Shown piece after piece: positions 16,664 through 25,324 of a DNA stretch of 64,000 bases. A model generated the notes under the pieces. The model was not told the DNA's origin. It searched no databases and was given only the letters and a program-made list of their open reading frames with translations. The stretch is from Agrobacterium tumefaciens (lineage in GTDB: Bacteria > Pseudomonadota > Alphaproteobacteria > Rhizobiales > Rhizobiaceae): contig NZ_CP072308.1 in NCBI RefSeq assembly GCF_017726655.1, forward strand, positions 2,492,001 to 2,556,000, written 5' to 3'. A program made the position numbers and the translations under genes. Position 1 is the first letter of the stretch; every line of letters starts with the position of its first letter.

Positions 16664-17500
16664 TCATAAGACGGCAAGCGTTCGTACAAAATCCGCGCTT
16701 TGATGGGCGTGGACGCGGGTGAACCGTATCAGCTCATCGAAATGCCGCTGCATCTTTCGGATGGATTCGGCGTTGTTCAGCACGAGATACATTCCGCCGA
16801 CGAAAATCGCAGCGCGTTGCGATCCGAAGATCGTGTAGGGGACGGAGAACCGTTCCTTCTCATTGAAGAGGAACAAGCGGAAGGACGGATAGAGCTCGTT
16901 GATGAGTGTCGACATGTACTGAAGCTGTTCGGCACGGATTTCCTTCTTCAGCCCTCGCCACATGCCGCGGCCCTCAGCGAAGGCTTCGAGTGTTTCGCGT
17001 GGCATGCACACTTCCATGTCTGTGCCAGGTTGGCGATTGTAATCGAGCCGGAAGGCCGTCTCGCTCGCCTGCGCCTTGACGCTCTGATGCGCGGATTTTG
17101 CCTCGAATGCGATGATCTGCGGTGTTCGGAGAAGGTCGGGAATTCGGGCCGGCACGTATCGTATCTTGGAGCCGGCGGCCTCCGCATGCCATTTCATCAG
17201 GAGCGTATCGGTATAATCTTCGCCGCCTTCCTCTATTTCAAAACTTGGACGTAACTCTCCCATCAAGCCCGGATCGTGCGAGATGCCGAGCAACCAGTCC
17301 AGCGAGACCGAGTGGCGCTCGGCAATATTCAGGAGCGTTTCGACGCGCGGAAGCCTCGCCGAATCACTGGATAGAAGCTGCGAGAGGGCTGACCGATCGA
17401 TGCCTATGCCGGCTGCGAAAGCGGAATGACTGACGCCGGCGCGGGTAACGAGATCACTCAGCCTGACGCGAAACAGATTTGACAGAGCGCGTTTGTCCAC
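16664..17500 (-). CDS. XRE-type HTH transcriptional regulator
   Basis: A 278-residue protein. An XRE helix-turn-helix covers about residues 12-72 (LVTRAGVSHSAFAAGIGI, then DRSALSQLLS), followed by NIAERHSVSLDWLLGIS. The C-terminal 200 residues match no domain I can name; they contain PSFRLFLFNEKERFSVPYTI and may be an effector or oligomerisation part. It faces the desaturase gene at 17635 across a 134-nt divergent region and probably regulates it. Confidence 0.75.
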   Translation of the reverse strand: MDKRALSNLFRVRLSDLVTRAGVSHSAFAAGIGIDRSALSQLLSSDSARLPRVETLLNIAERHSVSLDWLLGISHDPGLMGELRPSFEIEEGGEDYTDTLLMKWHAEAAGSKIRYVPARIPDLLRTPQIIAFEAKSAHQSVKAQASETAFRLDYNRQPGTDMEVCMPRETLEAFAEGRGMWRGLKKEIRAEQLQYMSTLINELYPSFRLFLFNEKERFSVPYTIFGSQRAAIFVGGMYLVLNNAESIRKMQRHFDELIRFTRVHAHQSADFVRTLAVL

Positions 17501-17634
17501 TAGTCACCTCATTGTTTACAATTGTCATCATATTCTACTTTTCGTGATCAGAATCAACGATTGGTCACCATAATCTCGTTGTGCCATGCGACCTCCGATG
17601 AAAATCTCTCGATCAGATTTTGTCGGGGCATGAA
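17501..17634. promoter_or_regulatory. Divergent promoter region with small repeats
   Basis: The region between the XRE regulator and the desaturase contains a TTGT-TT-ACAA palindrome at 17512-17521 and two similar GTCACC boxes (near 17503 and 17565). These are candidate sites for the adjacent XRE protein. No conclusive promoter boxes were seen. Confidence 0.3.
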
Positions 17635-18675
17635 ATGAGCGAAATTTCCAGGGATGGGCATCTACAATTGATCGGCCGACGCCGGTCGAGGGGTTTGAGA
17701 ATAGAGTGGCCAACGGTCGGCTTGCTGGTGATCTGCTACGGTCTTTGGGGAGGAGCCGGATACGCTCTCTATCCACATTATCCGCTGCTGGCGTTGGTCT
17801 TGATGGGTGTCGCTGTCGCCCTGCATTCATCGCTTCAGCATGAGGTCTTGCACGGGCACCCGACCCGCAACGCAAGGCTTAACGAAGCTCTGGTCTTCGC
17901 ACCGCTCGGCATTTTTTATCCCTACCGCAGTTACAAGCGGACCCATCTTCAGCACCACGCCGATGAGCGTCTGACCGATCCGTTCGATGATCCGGAAAGC
18001 TACTATCGCGCTATGGGCGACTGGGAGAAGCTGCCGGGGTTTCTAAAGACGCTGCTGGGGTGGAACAATACATTGATTGGACGCTTGTTGATCGGACCGC
18101 CATTGATGGTGATCGGATTTACGGTATCGGAGTGGCGGAAGATCGCCAAAGGTGACCGGCGTGTCATGTATGCCTGGGCCCTGCATCTAGCCGGACTGGT
18201 TCCGACGGTGTTCGTCATATCGCTGCTATTTGGAATTCCCCTCTGGCTCTATATCGGCGTTGCCGCCTACCTCGGGATTTCCATCATCGCTATTCGCTCC
18301 TACTGCGAGCACCAATGGGCAGAACGTCCGGACGGGCGCACGATCATCGTTGAAAACTCCATTCTGGCCCCCCTGTTTCTCTATAACAACCTGCATTTCG
18401 TGCATCACAAGCTGCCGACTGCCGCATGGTACAGGCTACCATCCCTGTATAAAGCACGCCGCGCCGAGTGGCAGACCATGAATGAGGGGTATGTCTTCGC
18501 CAACTATTTCGAGGTTTTCCGCGCCTTTGCCCTGCGTGCAAAGGAGCCCGTGGTACATCCCGCCTTGAGGCGGACCGAGACCGTCGCAATGGCGCCGGCC
18601 GTCGCCTATGTGCCAACAGACGTCGTCGCCTACGTCATGTCGGAGAATACACTGAGAACGGATATTGCAACGTGA
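17635..18675 (+). CDS. Membrane fatty-acid desaturase family protein
   Basis: A 346-residue integral membrane di-iron oxidase. The three histidine clusters are HEVLHGH (residues 69-75), HLQHH (104-108) and a C-terminal FVHHKLP. Membrane segments follow the desaturase pattern with a hydrophobic hairpin before box 1 and another after box 2. ATG 17635 is chosen over the in-frame TTG at 17620. It introduces a double bond into, or hydroxylates, an acyl chain; the substrate is unknown. It overlaps the PhnD-like gene by 4 nt, so the two are one operon, with the divergent XRE gene as a likely regulator. Confidence 0.82.
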   Translation: MSEISRDGHLQLIGRRRSRGLRIEWPTVGLLVICYGLWGGAGYALYPHYPLLALVLMGVAVALHSSLQHEVLHGHPTRNARLNEALVFAPLGIFYPYRSYKRTHLQHHADERLTDPFDDPESYYRAMGDWEKLPGFLKTLLGWNNTLIGRLLIGPPLMVIGFTVSEWRKIAKGDRRVMYAWALHLAGLVPTVFVISLLFGIPLWLYIGVAAYLGISIIAIRSYCEHQWAERPDGRTIIVENSILAPLFLYNNLHFVHHKLPTAAWYRLPSLYKARRAEWQTMNEGYVFANYFEVFRAFALRAKEPVVHPALRRTETVAMAPAVAYVPTDVVAYVMSENTLRTDIAT

Positions 18676-19442
18676 CCCTGATCGCGGCTCTGCCGATGTA
18701 TGACTGGCCGGAATTGCGTGCCGAGACCGACGCTTTATGGGCGGAAATGCGCGCGACGTTTCGCGCCCATGGCATCGACGCTCCAGAGCGTCTCGTGCGG
18801 CGCAATGGAGAGATGCCAGCCGTTCCCGGCGGCATTCGCGGGGATGACGGCTCCATCATCGCGGCGGATCCTGCCACACTGGATCCCGAAATGCTGGATC
18901 TCGCGGTCTTGTGGCGTCACCCGAACCTACTGGTCTCCCAGACGTGCTGGGGTCCTATGGAGCTTGGCCTTCAAGATCATGTGGAGGTCATTGGCGAGAG
19001 CAATTATGACGGGATTGCAGGGGGTAAGGGTCCATTTTACTCAAGCGCGATCATCGCCCGTATCGGTGAGGGCGGCGGCGATATCGGCCCGTCCGACGAT
19101 GGCGAGGCAGTTTTGCCGCTGAGCTTTTTCCATCAAAAAAGACTGGCGTTCAACGAGCATCGGTCCCTGTCCGGTTACCTCAGCCTCAAGCGGGATTTGG
19201 AGGCTGCTGGCAACAGTCTCGACACGTTCGGCGACCTTCTGGAGACAGGCTCGCATCGCGCGTCGCTCATCGCCGTCGGGCGCGGGGATGCCGATCTAGC
19301 CGCGATTGATTGTAAATCCTGGGCGATTGCACAGCGATACGAGCCGGTGGCTTCCCACCTGCACGTCATTGGCTGGACCGCGCGGCGCAAAGGACTGCCT
19401 TTCATAGGCGCCAAGGCCCTGGGTGTAAAACTTCCTCTGTAG
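18672..19442 (+). CDS. PhnD-like substrate-binding-fold protein without signal peptide
   Basis: A 256-residue protein of the phosphate/phosphite/phosphonate binding-protein fold. Typical segments are LWRHPNLLVSQTCWGPMEL, the GSHRASLIAVGRGDADLAAI ligand-loop region and DCKSWAI. Unlike transport binding proteins it begins directly with LIAALPMYDWPELRAE, so there is no signal peptide and it should be cytoplasmic. No permease or ATPase is nearby. GTG 18672 overlaps the desaturase stop. It may be a cytosolic ligand sensor or an enzyme-like protein; the function is unknown. Confidence 0.72.
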   Translation: MTLIAALPMYDWPELRAETDALWAEMRATFRAHGIDAPERLVRRNGEMPAVPGGIRGDDGSIIAADPATLDPEMLDLAVLWRHPNLLVSQTCWGPMELGLQDHVEVIGESNYDGIAGGKGPFYSSAIIARIGEGGGDIGPSDDGEAVLPLSFFHQKRLAFNEHRSLSGYLSLKRDLEAAGNSLDTFGDLLETGSHRASLIAVGRGDADLAAIDCKSWAIAQRYEPVASHLHVIGWTARRKGLPFIGAKALGVKLPL

Positions 19443-19486
19443 CGAAGAAGCCAAGAGGGATGCCCGGCCTGCCCGAACTGCCGGCA

Positions 19487-19514
19487 ACGCCGCCATGTTT
19501 CAGGATGGCGGCGT
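19487..19514. terminator. Hairpin between converging operons
   Basis: ACGCCGCCAT and ATGGCGGCGT form a perfect 10-bp stem with an 8-nt loop at the junction of the PhnD-like gene and the oppositely oriented lyase gene, overlapping the lyase stop codon. No T run follows, so terminator function is likely but not certain. Confidence 0.45.
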
Positions 19515-20987
19515 GTTCCGTATCATCAGGGAGCGGGCAACCTCGATATCCGCCGATAGCGGTCGATCATCCGCATAGGGCGGAAGATGGGCGCGGAGCA
19601 GGCGATGAAGTGCGTCGGTGCCTGCCGCCCTTGCCGCAACGGATGCGACCAGATCATGCGCCTGCGTCGCCGCCATCCATTCAATCGACAGGATATATTC
19701 GGCATTATCGATCATCGTGAGAAGTTTGCTGGCGGCGGCGGTCGGATGCGCCAGAAAGTCTTCCTGCAGAGCGGAGGTCAGTCCTCCGTCGGTCGAGGCG
19801 GGCGCTGCAAGCCGGCGATTTTCGTTGGAAAGGGCTGCTGCGGTATATTGCGCGATCATGAAACCGGAATGGCTGCCAGGATCGGAGGCGAGAAATGGCG
19901 AAAGCCCGCTCACCAGCGGGTTGACGAGCCGGTCGATGCGCCGTTCGCTCATGGCCGCGATTTGCGCAACTGCGATGGCGAGACTATCGGCCGCCTGCCC
20001 GAGCGCCGGCGCTACCGCGTGAGCCTGCGACCACACCATCGGCTCGTCGGGGGTCCCGGCGATCGCCGGGTTGTCTGTCACCGAGGCCAGTTCGCGGTTG
20101 ACAATGGTCGCGCAGCTATCGAAAACATCGCGCGCCGCACCATGGGCGTGGGGAATGGCGCGCAGGCTGAGAGCATCCTGTGTCCGCCTGCCTCGCGACG
20201 CTTCGATGAGACCGCTGCCTTCGAGGCGGGAACGGATGGATTCACCGACAGTCGCAATGCCGGGTGACGTGCGTAGCAAGAGCACAGGTTCCGCGAAGGC
20301 CGACATCTGTCCGCCAGCGGCTTCAAGCGTCAGTGCGGCTACCGCGTCGGCCCAATCGAAGAGCCGTTCTGCGCGCGCTAGAGCGACACTGGAAAGCCCC
20401 GTGGAACAGGCCGTGCCGTTAACAAGGCTGAGACCTTCTTTGGCGCCAAGAACGAGCGGTTCAAGGCCCATGGCCGCCAGGGTGTCGCTGCCGCTCAGCG
20501 GTTTGCCGGCGAGCTTAGCCGAACCTTCGCCGATCAGCACGAGTGCGATGTGAGCATTATGGATCAGATAGCCGGCTGACCCTTTTGAGGGAACATCAGG
20601 AACGCAGTCGTGCTCCAGAAATTTCGTGAGATAGGCGACGACATCCCTGTGAACACCGGAATGGCCATGGGCGAAGTTGGCGATCTGTGCCGCGATGATC
20701 GCGCGCACTTCGGTCCGGCCGAGCAACGGGCCGACGCCGCAGGCGTGGCTGAGAACGATGCTGCGGGAGAGTTTCCCCTGCGCTGCGCGATCGACGACCG
20801 TGTCCGACAGGGCGCCAACGCCGGTACTGATGCCATAGGCGCGAACACCGTTCTCAACGATGCTCTCGACAATCCGACTTGCCCTTTCGATCCGCTGATA
20901 GGCGTCGTCTGAGAGAACGAGATGATCCCCCTGGCTCACGAGGGCAACGTCGCGCCATGTCAGGCCTTTGTCCAGCAAGACGGTCAC
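19500..20987 (-). CDS. Histidine ammonia-lyase homologue lacking the MIO-forming triad (possible betaine/ergothioneine lyase)
   Basis: A 495-residue aromatic amino acid lyase-fold protein. HAL features are kept: YGISTGVGAL with Tyr-51, RSIVLSHACGVGPLL, SLVNGTACSTG, HSGFMIAQYTAAAL and a QED glutamate. The segment that is GSVGASGDLAPLAH in HAL here reads GSAGYLIHNAH (from residue 136): the Ala-Ser-Gly triad that cyclises to MIO is absent and the next residues differ. QDPYSLR is changed to QDALSLR. The frame is clean, so this looks like a functional change. Known HAL-fold enzymes without MIO include ergothionase, which eliminates trimethylamine. GTG 20987 has GGAG 8 nt upstream; an in-frame ATG at 21071 lies inside a hairpin. 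It ends the betaine-type ABC operon. Confidence 0.85.
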   Translation of the reverse strand: MTVLLDKGLTWRDVALVSQGDHLVLSDDAYQRIERASRIVESIVENGVRAYGISTGVGALSDTVVDRAAQGKLSRSIVLSHACGVGPLLGRTEVRAIIAAQIANFAHGHSGVHRDVVAYLTKFLEHDCVPDVPSKGSAGYLIHNAHIALVLIGEGSAKLAGKPLSGSDTLAAMGLEPLVLGAKEGLSLVNGTACSTGLSSVALARAERLFDWADAVAALTLEAAGGQMSAFAEPVLLLRTSPGIATVGESIRSRLEGSGLIEASRGRRTQDALSLRAIPHAHGAARDVFDSCATIVNRELASVTDNPAIAGTPDEPMVWSQAHAVAPALGQAADSLAIAVAQIAAMSERRIDRLVNPLVSGLSPFLASDPGSHSGFMIAQYTAAALSNENRRLAAPASTDGGLTSALQEDFLAHPTAAASKLLTMIDNAEYILSIEWMAATQAHDLVASVAARAAGTDALHRLLRAHLPPYADDRPLSADIEVARSLMIRNTPPS

Positions 20988-21063
20988 AGGTTTTTCTCCG
21001 GGGCGGAAGGCAGGACAGGCGAAAGAGGCATTGCAGGTTCCAATGGATGGTCGGGATGCTGGG

Positions 21064-21085
21064 CCTGACATTTGGGAATGTCAGG
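21064..21085. promoter_or_regulatory. Perfect hairpin between the GntR regulator and the lyase gene
   Basis: CCTGACATT and AATGTCAGG form a perfect 9-bp stem with a 4-nt loop. It spans the regulator stop codon and lies about 80 nt upstream of the lyase GTG. It may act as mRNA hairpin or operator; there is no T run. Confidence 0.5.
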
Positions 21086-21821
21086 TGCTGTAAAGACGGT
21101 AGCGGCTTCCGGGATAGAGCAGCCGAACCGACGAGATGACCCCCACTTCGGACCAGGTCCGGCGTCGCACCAAGAGGCAGGGCTCGGCCTTGGAAATTGC
21201 CAGCAATTTGCACTCCCACGGCTGCGCCGTAACAGCCTCGATATGTTGTTCAGCCCTGATAATGGGTGCCACTGCAGTGAGATAGCCGTTTGGCGTCCTC
21301 GTGTTGAAATCCTGATTGACGTAATCCGGCACGATCTCGTGGTTGACGAAACGATCTTCGATCTGCATCGGAACGGAATCTTCAGCGTGGACGATGATTG
21401 AATGTGCGACCGTTGCCCCGACATCGACAGAGAGCGCTTCTGCGAGATCCGTATCGCTTGTCTCCGTGCGAAGCAGAATGATCTTTGCCGAGTGTATGCC
21501 GCCATTCTGGGTAATCTCGTCGGCGATGTTGGGAACGCTCTGAAACTGGGACGTCCGCTTTTTGCTGGCGACAAACGAGCCTTTGCCACGGACACGGACC
21601 ACGAATCCCTCATCCGCAAGCTCGCGCAGGGCACGGTTAGCCGTCATCCGGCTGACCCCAAGCATGTCCACCAATTCATTTTCAGATGGCACGCGCTGGC
21701 CGATGGCCCACTCGCCTGTTTCAACACGGCTGCGAACGTAGTCCTTCAGTTTGACGTAAAGCGGCGGGGTAGCAGCTGCTTCGTCCTGCCTGATGTCAAC
21801 CTGTTGCTTTACCGTGTGCAT
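21081..21821 (-). CDS. GntR-family transcriptional regulator, HutC type
   Basis: A 246-residue regulator. The winged helix (residues about 20-90) contains PLYVKLKDYVRSRVETGEW, RVPSENELVDMLGVSRMTAN and RGKGSFVA, closely HutC-like. The remainder is a UTRA effector domain (DLAEALSVDVGA, VPMQIEDRFVNHEIVPDYV, a C-terminal RRRTWSE segment). HutC proteins sense urocanate, so a regulator of this type beside a HAL-fold enzyme suggests an imidazole-acrylate-like inducer. ATG 21821 is chosen; in-frame codons upstream have no similarity. HutC-subfamily operators follow GTxTAxAC, and such a site is present upstream of the operon at 25381. Confidence 0.88.
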   Translation of the reverse strand: MHTVKQQVDIRQDEAAATPPLYVKLKDYVRSRVETGEWAIGQRVPSENELVDMLGVSRMTANRALRELADEGFVVRVRGKGSFVASKKRTSQFQSVPNIADEITQNGGIHSAKIILLRTETSDTDLAEALSVDVGATVAHSIIVHAEDSVPMQIEDRFVNHEIVPDYVNQDFNTRTPNGYLTAVAPIIRAEQHIEAVTAQPWECKLLAISKAEPCLLVRRRTWSEVGVISSVRLLYPGSRYRLYST

Positions 21822-21884
21822 GGCGTTCCGAGGCGCTGGGGTGTCAAGGCCGCCCGTGTCGGCGCCTGAGTGTAGGGGAAGCGT

Positions 21885-21913
21885 CTGCGGGTATGGAGCT
21901 GCCATACCCGCAG
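21885..21913 (-). promoter_or_regulatory. Intercistronic hairpin after the betaine-type binding-protein gene
   Basis: CTGCGGGTATGG and CCATACCCGCAG form a perfect 12-bp stem with a 5-nt loop just 6 nt past the binding-protein stop codon. No T run follows in the direction of transcription, so mRNA stabilisation or partial attenuation before the regulator and lyase genes is more likely than full termination. Confidence 0.6.
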
Positions 21914-21919
21914 ATCAGG

Positions 21920-22834
21920 TCAGTTCAACTTGTGGGCCGTGAGCCACTCTTCGGCCACCACATCGAAGCTGTCGTGATTGGCAAGGCGACCGTTCATGAC
22001 GATGAGGTCCTTGGTGGTCAAGGCTGCGGAGACGGCGTCAAGCGTCGTCGTCACGACGTCGTTCACCTTCGGCGTCGCGATGACAGGGACGATGTTCTGG
22101 GCTGGGAACAGGTTTTTCACATCTTCCAGAACGATGAGATCATTGGCGGCGATGGCGGGATCGGTCGAGAACAGGTTTGCGGCCTGCACCTGGTCGTTCA
22201 CCAGCGCGGAGAGCGTCAGAGGACCGCCGACATCGAGCGACTTGAAGGACTTGAACTCCAGGCCATAGATGTCCTTGAGCCCGATTATACCCTCTTTGCG
22301 GGTTTTCCATTCGGGTGGACCGCCGAGCACCAGCTCGGAGGCGACTGGGGCCAGATCGGCGATTGTCTTCAGCTTGTATTTCTCGGCGGTCGCGCGTGTC
22401 ACGGCAACACCGTCCGAGTCCTGCGCCTCAGAGGGTGTGAGCATCGACACGCCCTTTGGCAGAGCGGCCTTGAGCGCAGCCGCCACGTCGGCTGGCGAGT
22501 GTGCGGTGGCGTTCTTGTCGAGATAGCTCAGTGTCGCGCCCGCATATTCGGGCAGGAGATCGATCGAGCCGTCGAGCAGGGCGGGGATGTAGACCTCGCG
22601 GCTGCCGATGCTCAGTTTCGTCTCGACCTTGATGCCCTTTGCGGCGAGCGCCTTGGCATAAATGGTCGCCAGAAGCTGGCTTTCGGGGAAGTCAGCAGAG
22701 CCGACGATAATGGTCGAGGTGTCCGTCCGAGCCGCCGGGGCAGCTCCAAGCGGGTCGGTCTGGGCAAATGATGTGGTCGCCGAAAGCGCCACCAAGGCCA
22801 ATGCGCCAGCGGCTTTAAAGATCCTGAATGCCAT
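21920..22834 (-). CDS. Periplasmic binding protein of quaternary-amine (OpuC/ProX type) ABC transporter
   Basis: A 304-residue binding protein with a signal peptide (MAFRIFKAAGALALVAL, cleavage near TTSFAQ). The mature part shows the OpuAC pattern: TIIVGSADFPESQLLATIYA, IGSREVYIPALLDGSIDLLP, EYAGATLSYL and a late MNGRLANHD. Proteins of this family bind glycine betaine, choline, carnitine or, in the EgtU branch, ergothioneine. ATG 22834 has AGGAG 7 nt upstream. It is the fourth gene of the leftward operon, after the ATPase and both permeases. Confidence 0.88.
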   Translation of the reverse strand: MAFRIFKAAGALALVALSATTSFAQTDPLGAAPAARTDTSTIIVGSADFPESQLLATIYAKALAAKGIKVETKLSIGSREVYIPALLDGSIDLLPEYAGATLSYLDKNATAHSPADVAAALKAALPKGVSMLTPSEAQDSDGVAVTRATAEKYKLKTIADLAPVASELVLGGPPEWKTRKEGIIGLKDIYGLEFKSFKSLDVGGPLTLSALVNDQVQAANLFSTDPAIAANDLIVLEDVKNLFPAQNIVPVIATPKVNDVVTTTLDAVSAALTTKDLIVMNGRLANHDSFDVVAEEWLTAHKLN

Positions 22835-22896
22835 GCAGCTGCTCCTGTTGTTTTTGACTTGGATGAAAATGCGTCTGTCTTTCAGGCATGCCGAGC

Positions 22897-23568
22897 CTAG
22901 TGGCGGCGCGCCAGGCCGGGTGAGATCGTGAGCTTCGAAATAATTCCTATGGTAAGATCGACGGCAAGCGCCAGAACGCCAACGAGCACGGCGCCGGCCG
23001 CCATCTGGTAATAATCGTTTTGCGCCCGCCCATCGATAATCAACCGGCCCAGTCCGCCCAACGACACGTAAGCGGCAATGGTTGCAGTCGAGATGATCTG
23101 CAATGTTGCACTGCGCAGCCCCGAAAAGATCAGTGGCAACGCACATGGCAGTTCCACGTCGAAAAGAATGTCGAGTGGGCGTTTACCCATGCCGCGCGCT
23201 GCATCAACGGCGGCCGGATCAACCGCCGCCACGCCGGCATATGTGCCGTTCATGATCGGCGGCACCGCCAGAAGCACCAGAACGACGATGCTGGGCACGA
23301 TGAAGGCCATGTCCGACGAAAAGACGGGACCGAACAGGATCACCAGCAGAACGATGAGGCCAAGGCTTGGAAGCGCGCGAAGGGCATTGGCGAGGCCAGC
23401 AATGAGAAACACACCCCGTCCGGTATGTCCGACATAAAGGCCGATCGGCAGGCCGATCAGGCAGGCGAAGAATAGCGCAATTGAACTATAGATCAGATGC
23501 TGCAGCACAAGCGCCAAAACACCGTCATTGCCCATCCAGTGTGCGGGGTCTGAGAACCAGTCAATCAT
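22897..23568 (-). CDS. Quaternary-amine ABC transporter permease (OpuCB/CD type)
   Basis: A 223-residue membrane protein with about five membrane segments. OpuB/OpuC-type landmarks are the N-terminal LQHLIYSSIALFFACLIGLP, GLANALRALPSLGL, VDPAAVDAARGMGKRPLDIL (the coupling loop) and SLGGLGRLIIDG. It overlaps the other permease by 4 nt. The two dissimilar permeases form the channel. Confidence 0.88.
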   Translation of the reverse strand: MIDWFSDPAHWMGNDGVLALVLQHLIYSSIALFFACLIGLPIGLYVGHTGRGVFLIAGLANALRALPSLGLIVLLVILFGPVFSSDMAFIVPSIVVLVLLAVPPIMNGTYAGVAAVDPAAVDAARGMGKRPLDILFDVELPCALPLIFSGLRSATLQIISTATIAAYVSLGGLGRLIIDGRAQNDYYQMAAGAVLVGVLALAVDLTIGIISKLTISPGLARRH

Positions 23569-24215
23569 TTTTCAGCACCTCCTGCCTGCCATGGCGTGAG
23601 ACGACGCGCAATGAATAGCACAATGGCATCCAGAAGTACCGCCAGAACGATGCACAGGATAATGCCTGCGATGATGGGCGTCAGGAACCGCAGTTGCAGC
23701 CCCTGCGTAAACAGCAGGCCAAGCTGGGGCGTGCCCACGAGCGCTGCGACCGACACGATGCTGACATTCGAGACCACCGCCACGCGCAAGCCAGCTGCAA
23801 TGACGGGAACGGCCAGCGGCAGCTCGACGAAGAGCAAACGTTTGAGCGGCCGGTAACCCATCGCGTTTGCGGCCTGCACGACATCCGGAGACACCGACTG
23901 AAGTCCGTCGCTGACGGTGCGCACCAAAAGTGCCAGCGCATATATCGTCAGTGCGACGACGACGTTGAGTGGATCGAGGATGCGTGTGCCCAACACGAGG
24001 GGAAGAAGCACGAAGAGCGCGAGCGAGGGAATGGTGTAAAGCAGCCCGGCGGCGCCAAGCATGGTTGAGCGGAAAAAACCTGCCCGTTGCGCGAGCCAGC
24101 CGAGCGGCAACGCCAGAATGAGGCCGATCACGACGGGGATGACTGAAAGCCAGATGTGCCAGGCAAACAGTTCGGCGATGCGGCCGGATTCACGGTATAA
24201 CCAGTCAAATCTCAT
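23565..24215 (-). CDS. Quaternary-amine ABC transporter permease (OpuCB/CD type)
   Basis: A 216-residue membrane protein, paralogue of its neighbour. It shows FAWHIWLSVIPVVIGLILAL, LLYTIPSLALFVLLP, the coupling loop PDVVQAANAMGYRPLKRLLF and ALVGTPQLGLLFTQG. It overlaps the ATPase gene by 4 nt upstream and the next permease by 4 nt downstream, so the three are tightly coupled. Confidence 0.88.
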   Translation of the reverse strand: MRFDWLYRESGRIAELFAWHIWLSVIPVVIGLILALPLGWLAQRAGFFRSTMLGAAGLLYTIPSLALFVLLPLVLGTRILDPLNVVVALTIYALALLVRTVSDGLQSVSPDVVQAANAMGYRPLKRLLFVELPLAVPVIAAGLRVAVVSNVSIVSVAALVGTPQLGLLFTQGLQLRFLTPIIAGIILCIVLAVLLDAIVLFIARRLTPWQAGGAEK

Positions 24216-25324
24216 GATCGCAGGCCCTGACGTGCGTTGCGCGCGGCTTCGATGGCGGACACAACATCAGGCAGGGTGACTGTGCCGACGAGTTCACCCG
24301 ATGGACCGACAATGACACCGCGGCCGGATGGCGAACTCAGCGCTGCGTCGAGAACATGCCGCAGGCTTCCGCCCTCTACCGCGAGCGTTCCGCTGAGATT
24401 GAGATCGCCGTCGCGAACAGGGCCCTTGATGCTCTCACTATCGACCCAGCCGAGTGGGCGGTTTGCGGCATCCGTAATCAGGACCCACCTGTCCGTGGCG
24501 TTCTGCCGAAGCGACGCGGGGTCGGTGCCGAGCGGTGCCGTGGGTTCCTTGCCAAGGGCGACACCATTTCTAAACTCGGCAAATCCGAGAATTCGATAAC
24601 CGCGGTCCCGGCCGATGAAGTCTGCGACGAAATCATCCGCCGGCCGCGCCAGGAGCTCCTGTGGCGTGGCGATCTGTGCCAGCGTGCCGCCGGTGCGCAA
24701 AACGGCGACCTGATCGCCAAGCTTCAGGGCCTCGTCGATATCATGCGTCACCATGATGATGGTCTTGCCGATCTCGCGTTGAAGTCTCAGGAACTCATCC
24801 TGCAACTGTGCCCGAACGACAGGGTCGACGGCACTAAAAGGCTCGTCCATCAACATGAACTTCGGATCCGACGCCAAAGCGCGGGCAACGCCCACCCGCT
24901 GTTGCTGGCCACCGGATAGCTGCCATGGGTAACGATCGGCAAAGGAAGCAGACAGTCCCACGCGCTCCAGCAGATCGTGGGCGATACGGAGCGCCTGCTG
25001 CTTGGGGGTGCCGTTCAGGCGCGCCGTGGTGGCAATGTTCTGCACCACCGTTCGGTGGGGAAAAAGACCGGCGTTCTGGATGACGTAACCGATCCGACGC
25101 CGCAGCAGGGCGACATCCATCTTGTCCGTCGGCTCGCCATCAAGAAGGATCGACCCGGATGAGGGCGTGATTAGCTGGTTTATCATGCGCAGCGACGTGG
25201 TTTTGCCGCAGCCTGACGGGCCAACAAAAATCGTCAGTTTTCCGGTGGGGGCGGTCAGCGACAGATTGTCTACAGCCGTTGTTGCTCCACGATAATGCTT
25301 GCTCACCCGATCGAACGTTATCAC
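24212..25324 (-). CDS. Quaternary-amine ABC transporter ATP-binding protein with CBS-like C-terminus
   Basis: A 370-residue ATPase: Walker A GPSGCGKTT, Q-loop IGYVIQNAGLFPHRTV, signature LSGGQQQRVGVARA, Walker B FMLMDEPFSAVD and switch histidine in VTHDIDEAL. After residue 240 comes a degenerate CBS-type region (RWVLITDAANRPLGWV and GRGVIVGPSGELVGTV), as in OpuCA/ProV proteins, where it senses ionic strength or nucleotides. GTG 25324 is preferred because AGAGGA lies at the right distance; GTG 25330 is too close to it. It is the first gene of the six-gene operon, 54 nt downstream of a HutC-type operator. Confidence 0.88.
   Translation of the reverse strand: MITFDRVSKHYRGATTAVDNLSLTAPTGKLTIFVGPSGCGKTTSLRMINQLITPSSGSILLDGEPTDKMDVALLRRRIGYVIQNAGLFPHRTVVQNIATTARLNGTPKQQALRIAHDLLERVGLSASFADRYPWQLSGGQQQRVGVARALASDPKFMLMDEPFSAVDPVVRAQLQDEFLRLQREIGKTIIMVTHDIDEALKLGDQVAVLRTGGTLAQIATPQELLARPADDFVADFIGRDRGYRILGFAEFRNGVALGKEPTAPLGTDPASLRQNATDRWVLITDAANRPLGWVDSESIKGPVRDGDLNLSGTLAVEGGSLRHVLDAALSSPSGRGVIVGPSGELVGTVTLPDVVSAIEAARNARQGLRS

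Noticed and set aside
20500..20620. Loss of the MIO triad being caused by a frameshift
   Set aside because: The frame is open and family-like on both sides; the triad region is changed by a clean three-residue difference plus substitutions, so a sequencing frameshift does not explain it.
20988..21071. N-terminal extension of the lyase from ATG 21071
   Set aside because: The extra 28 residues have no HAL similarity and the ATG is inside a hairpin; GTG 20987 has a suitable ribosome binding site.
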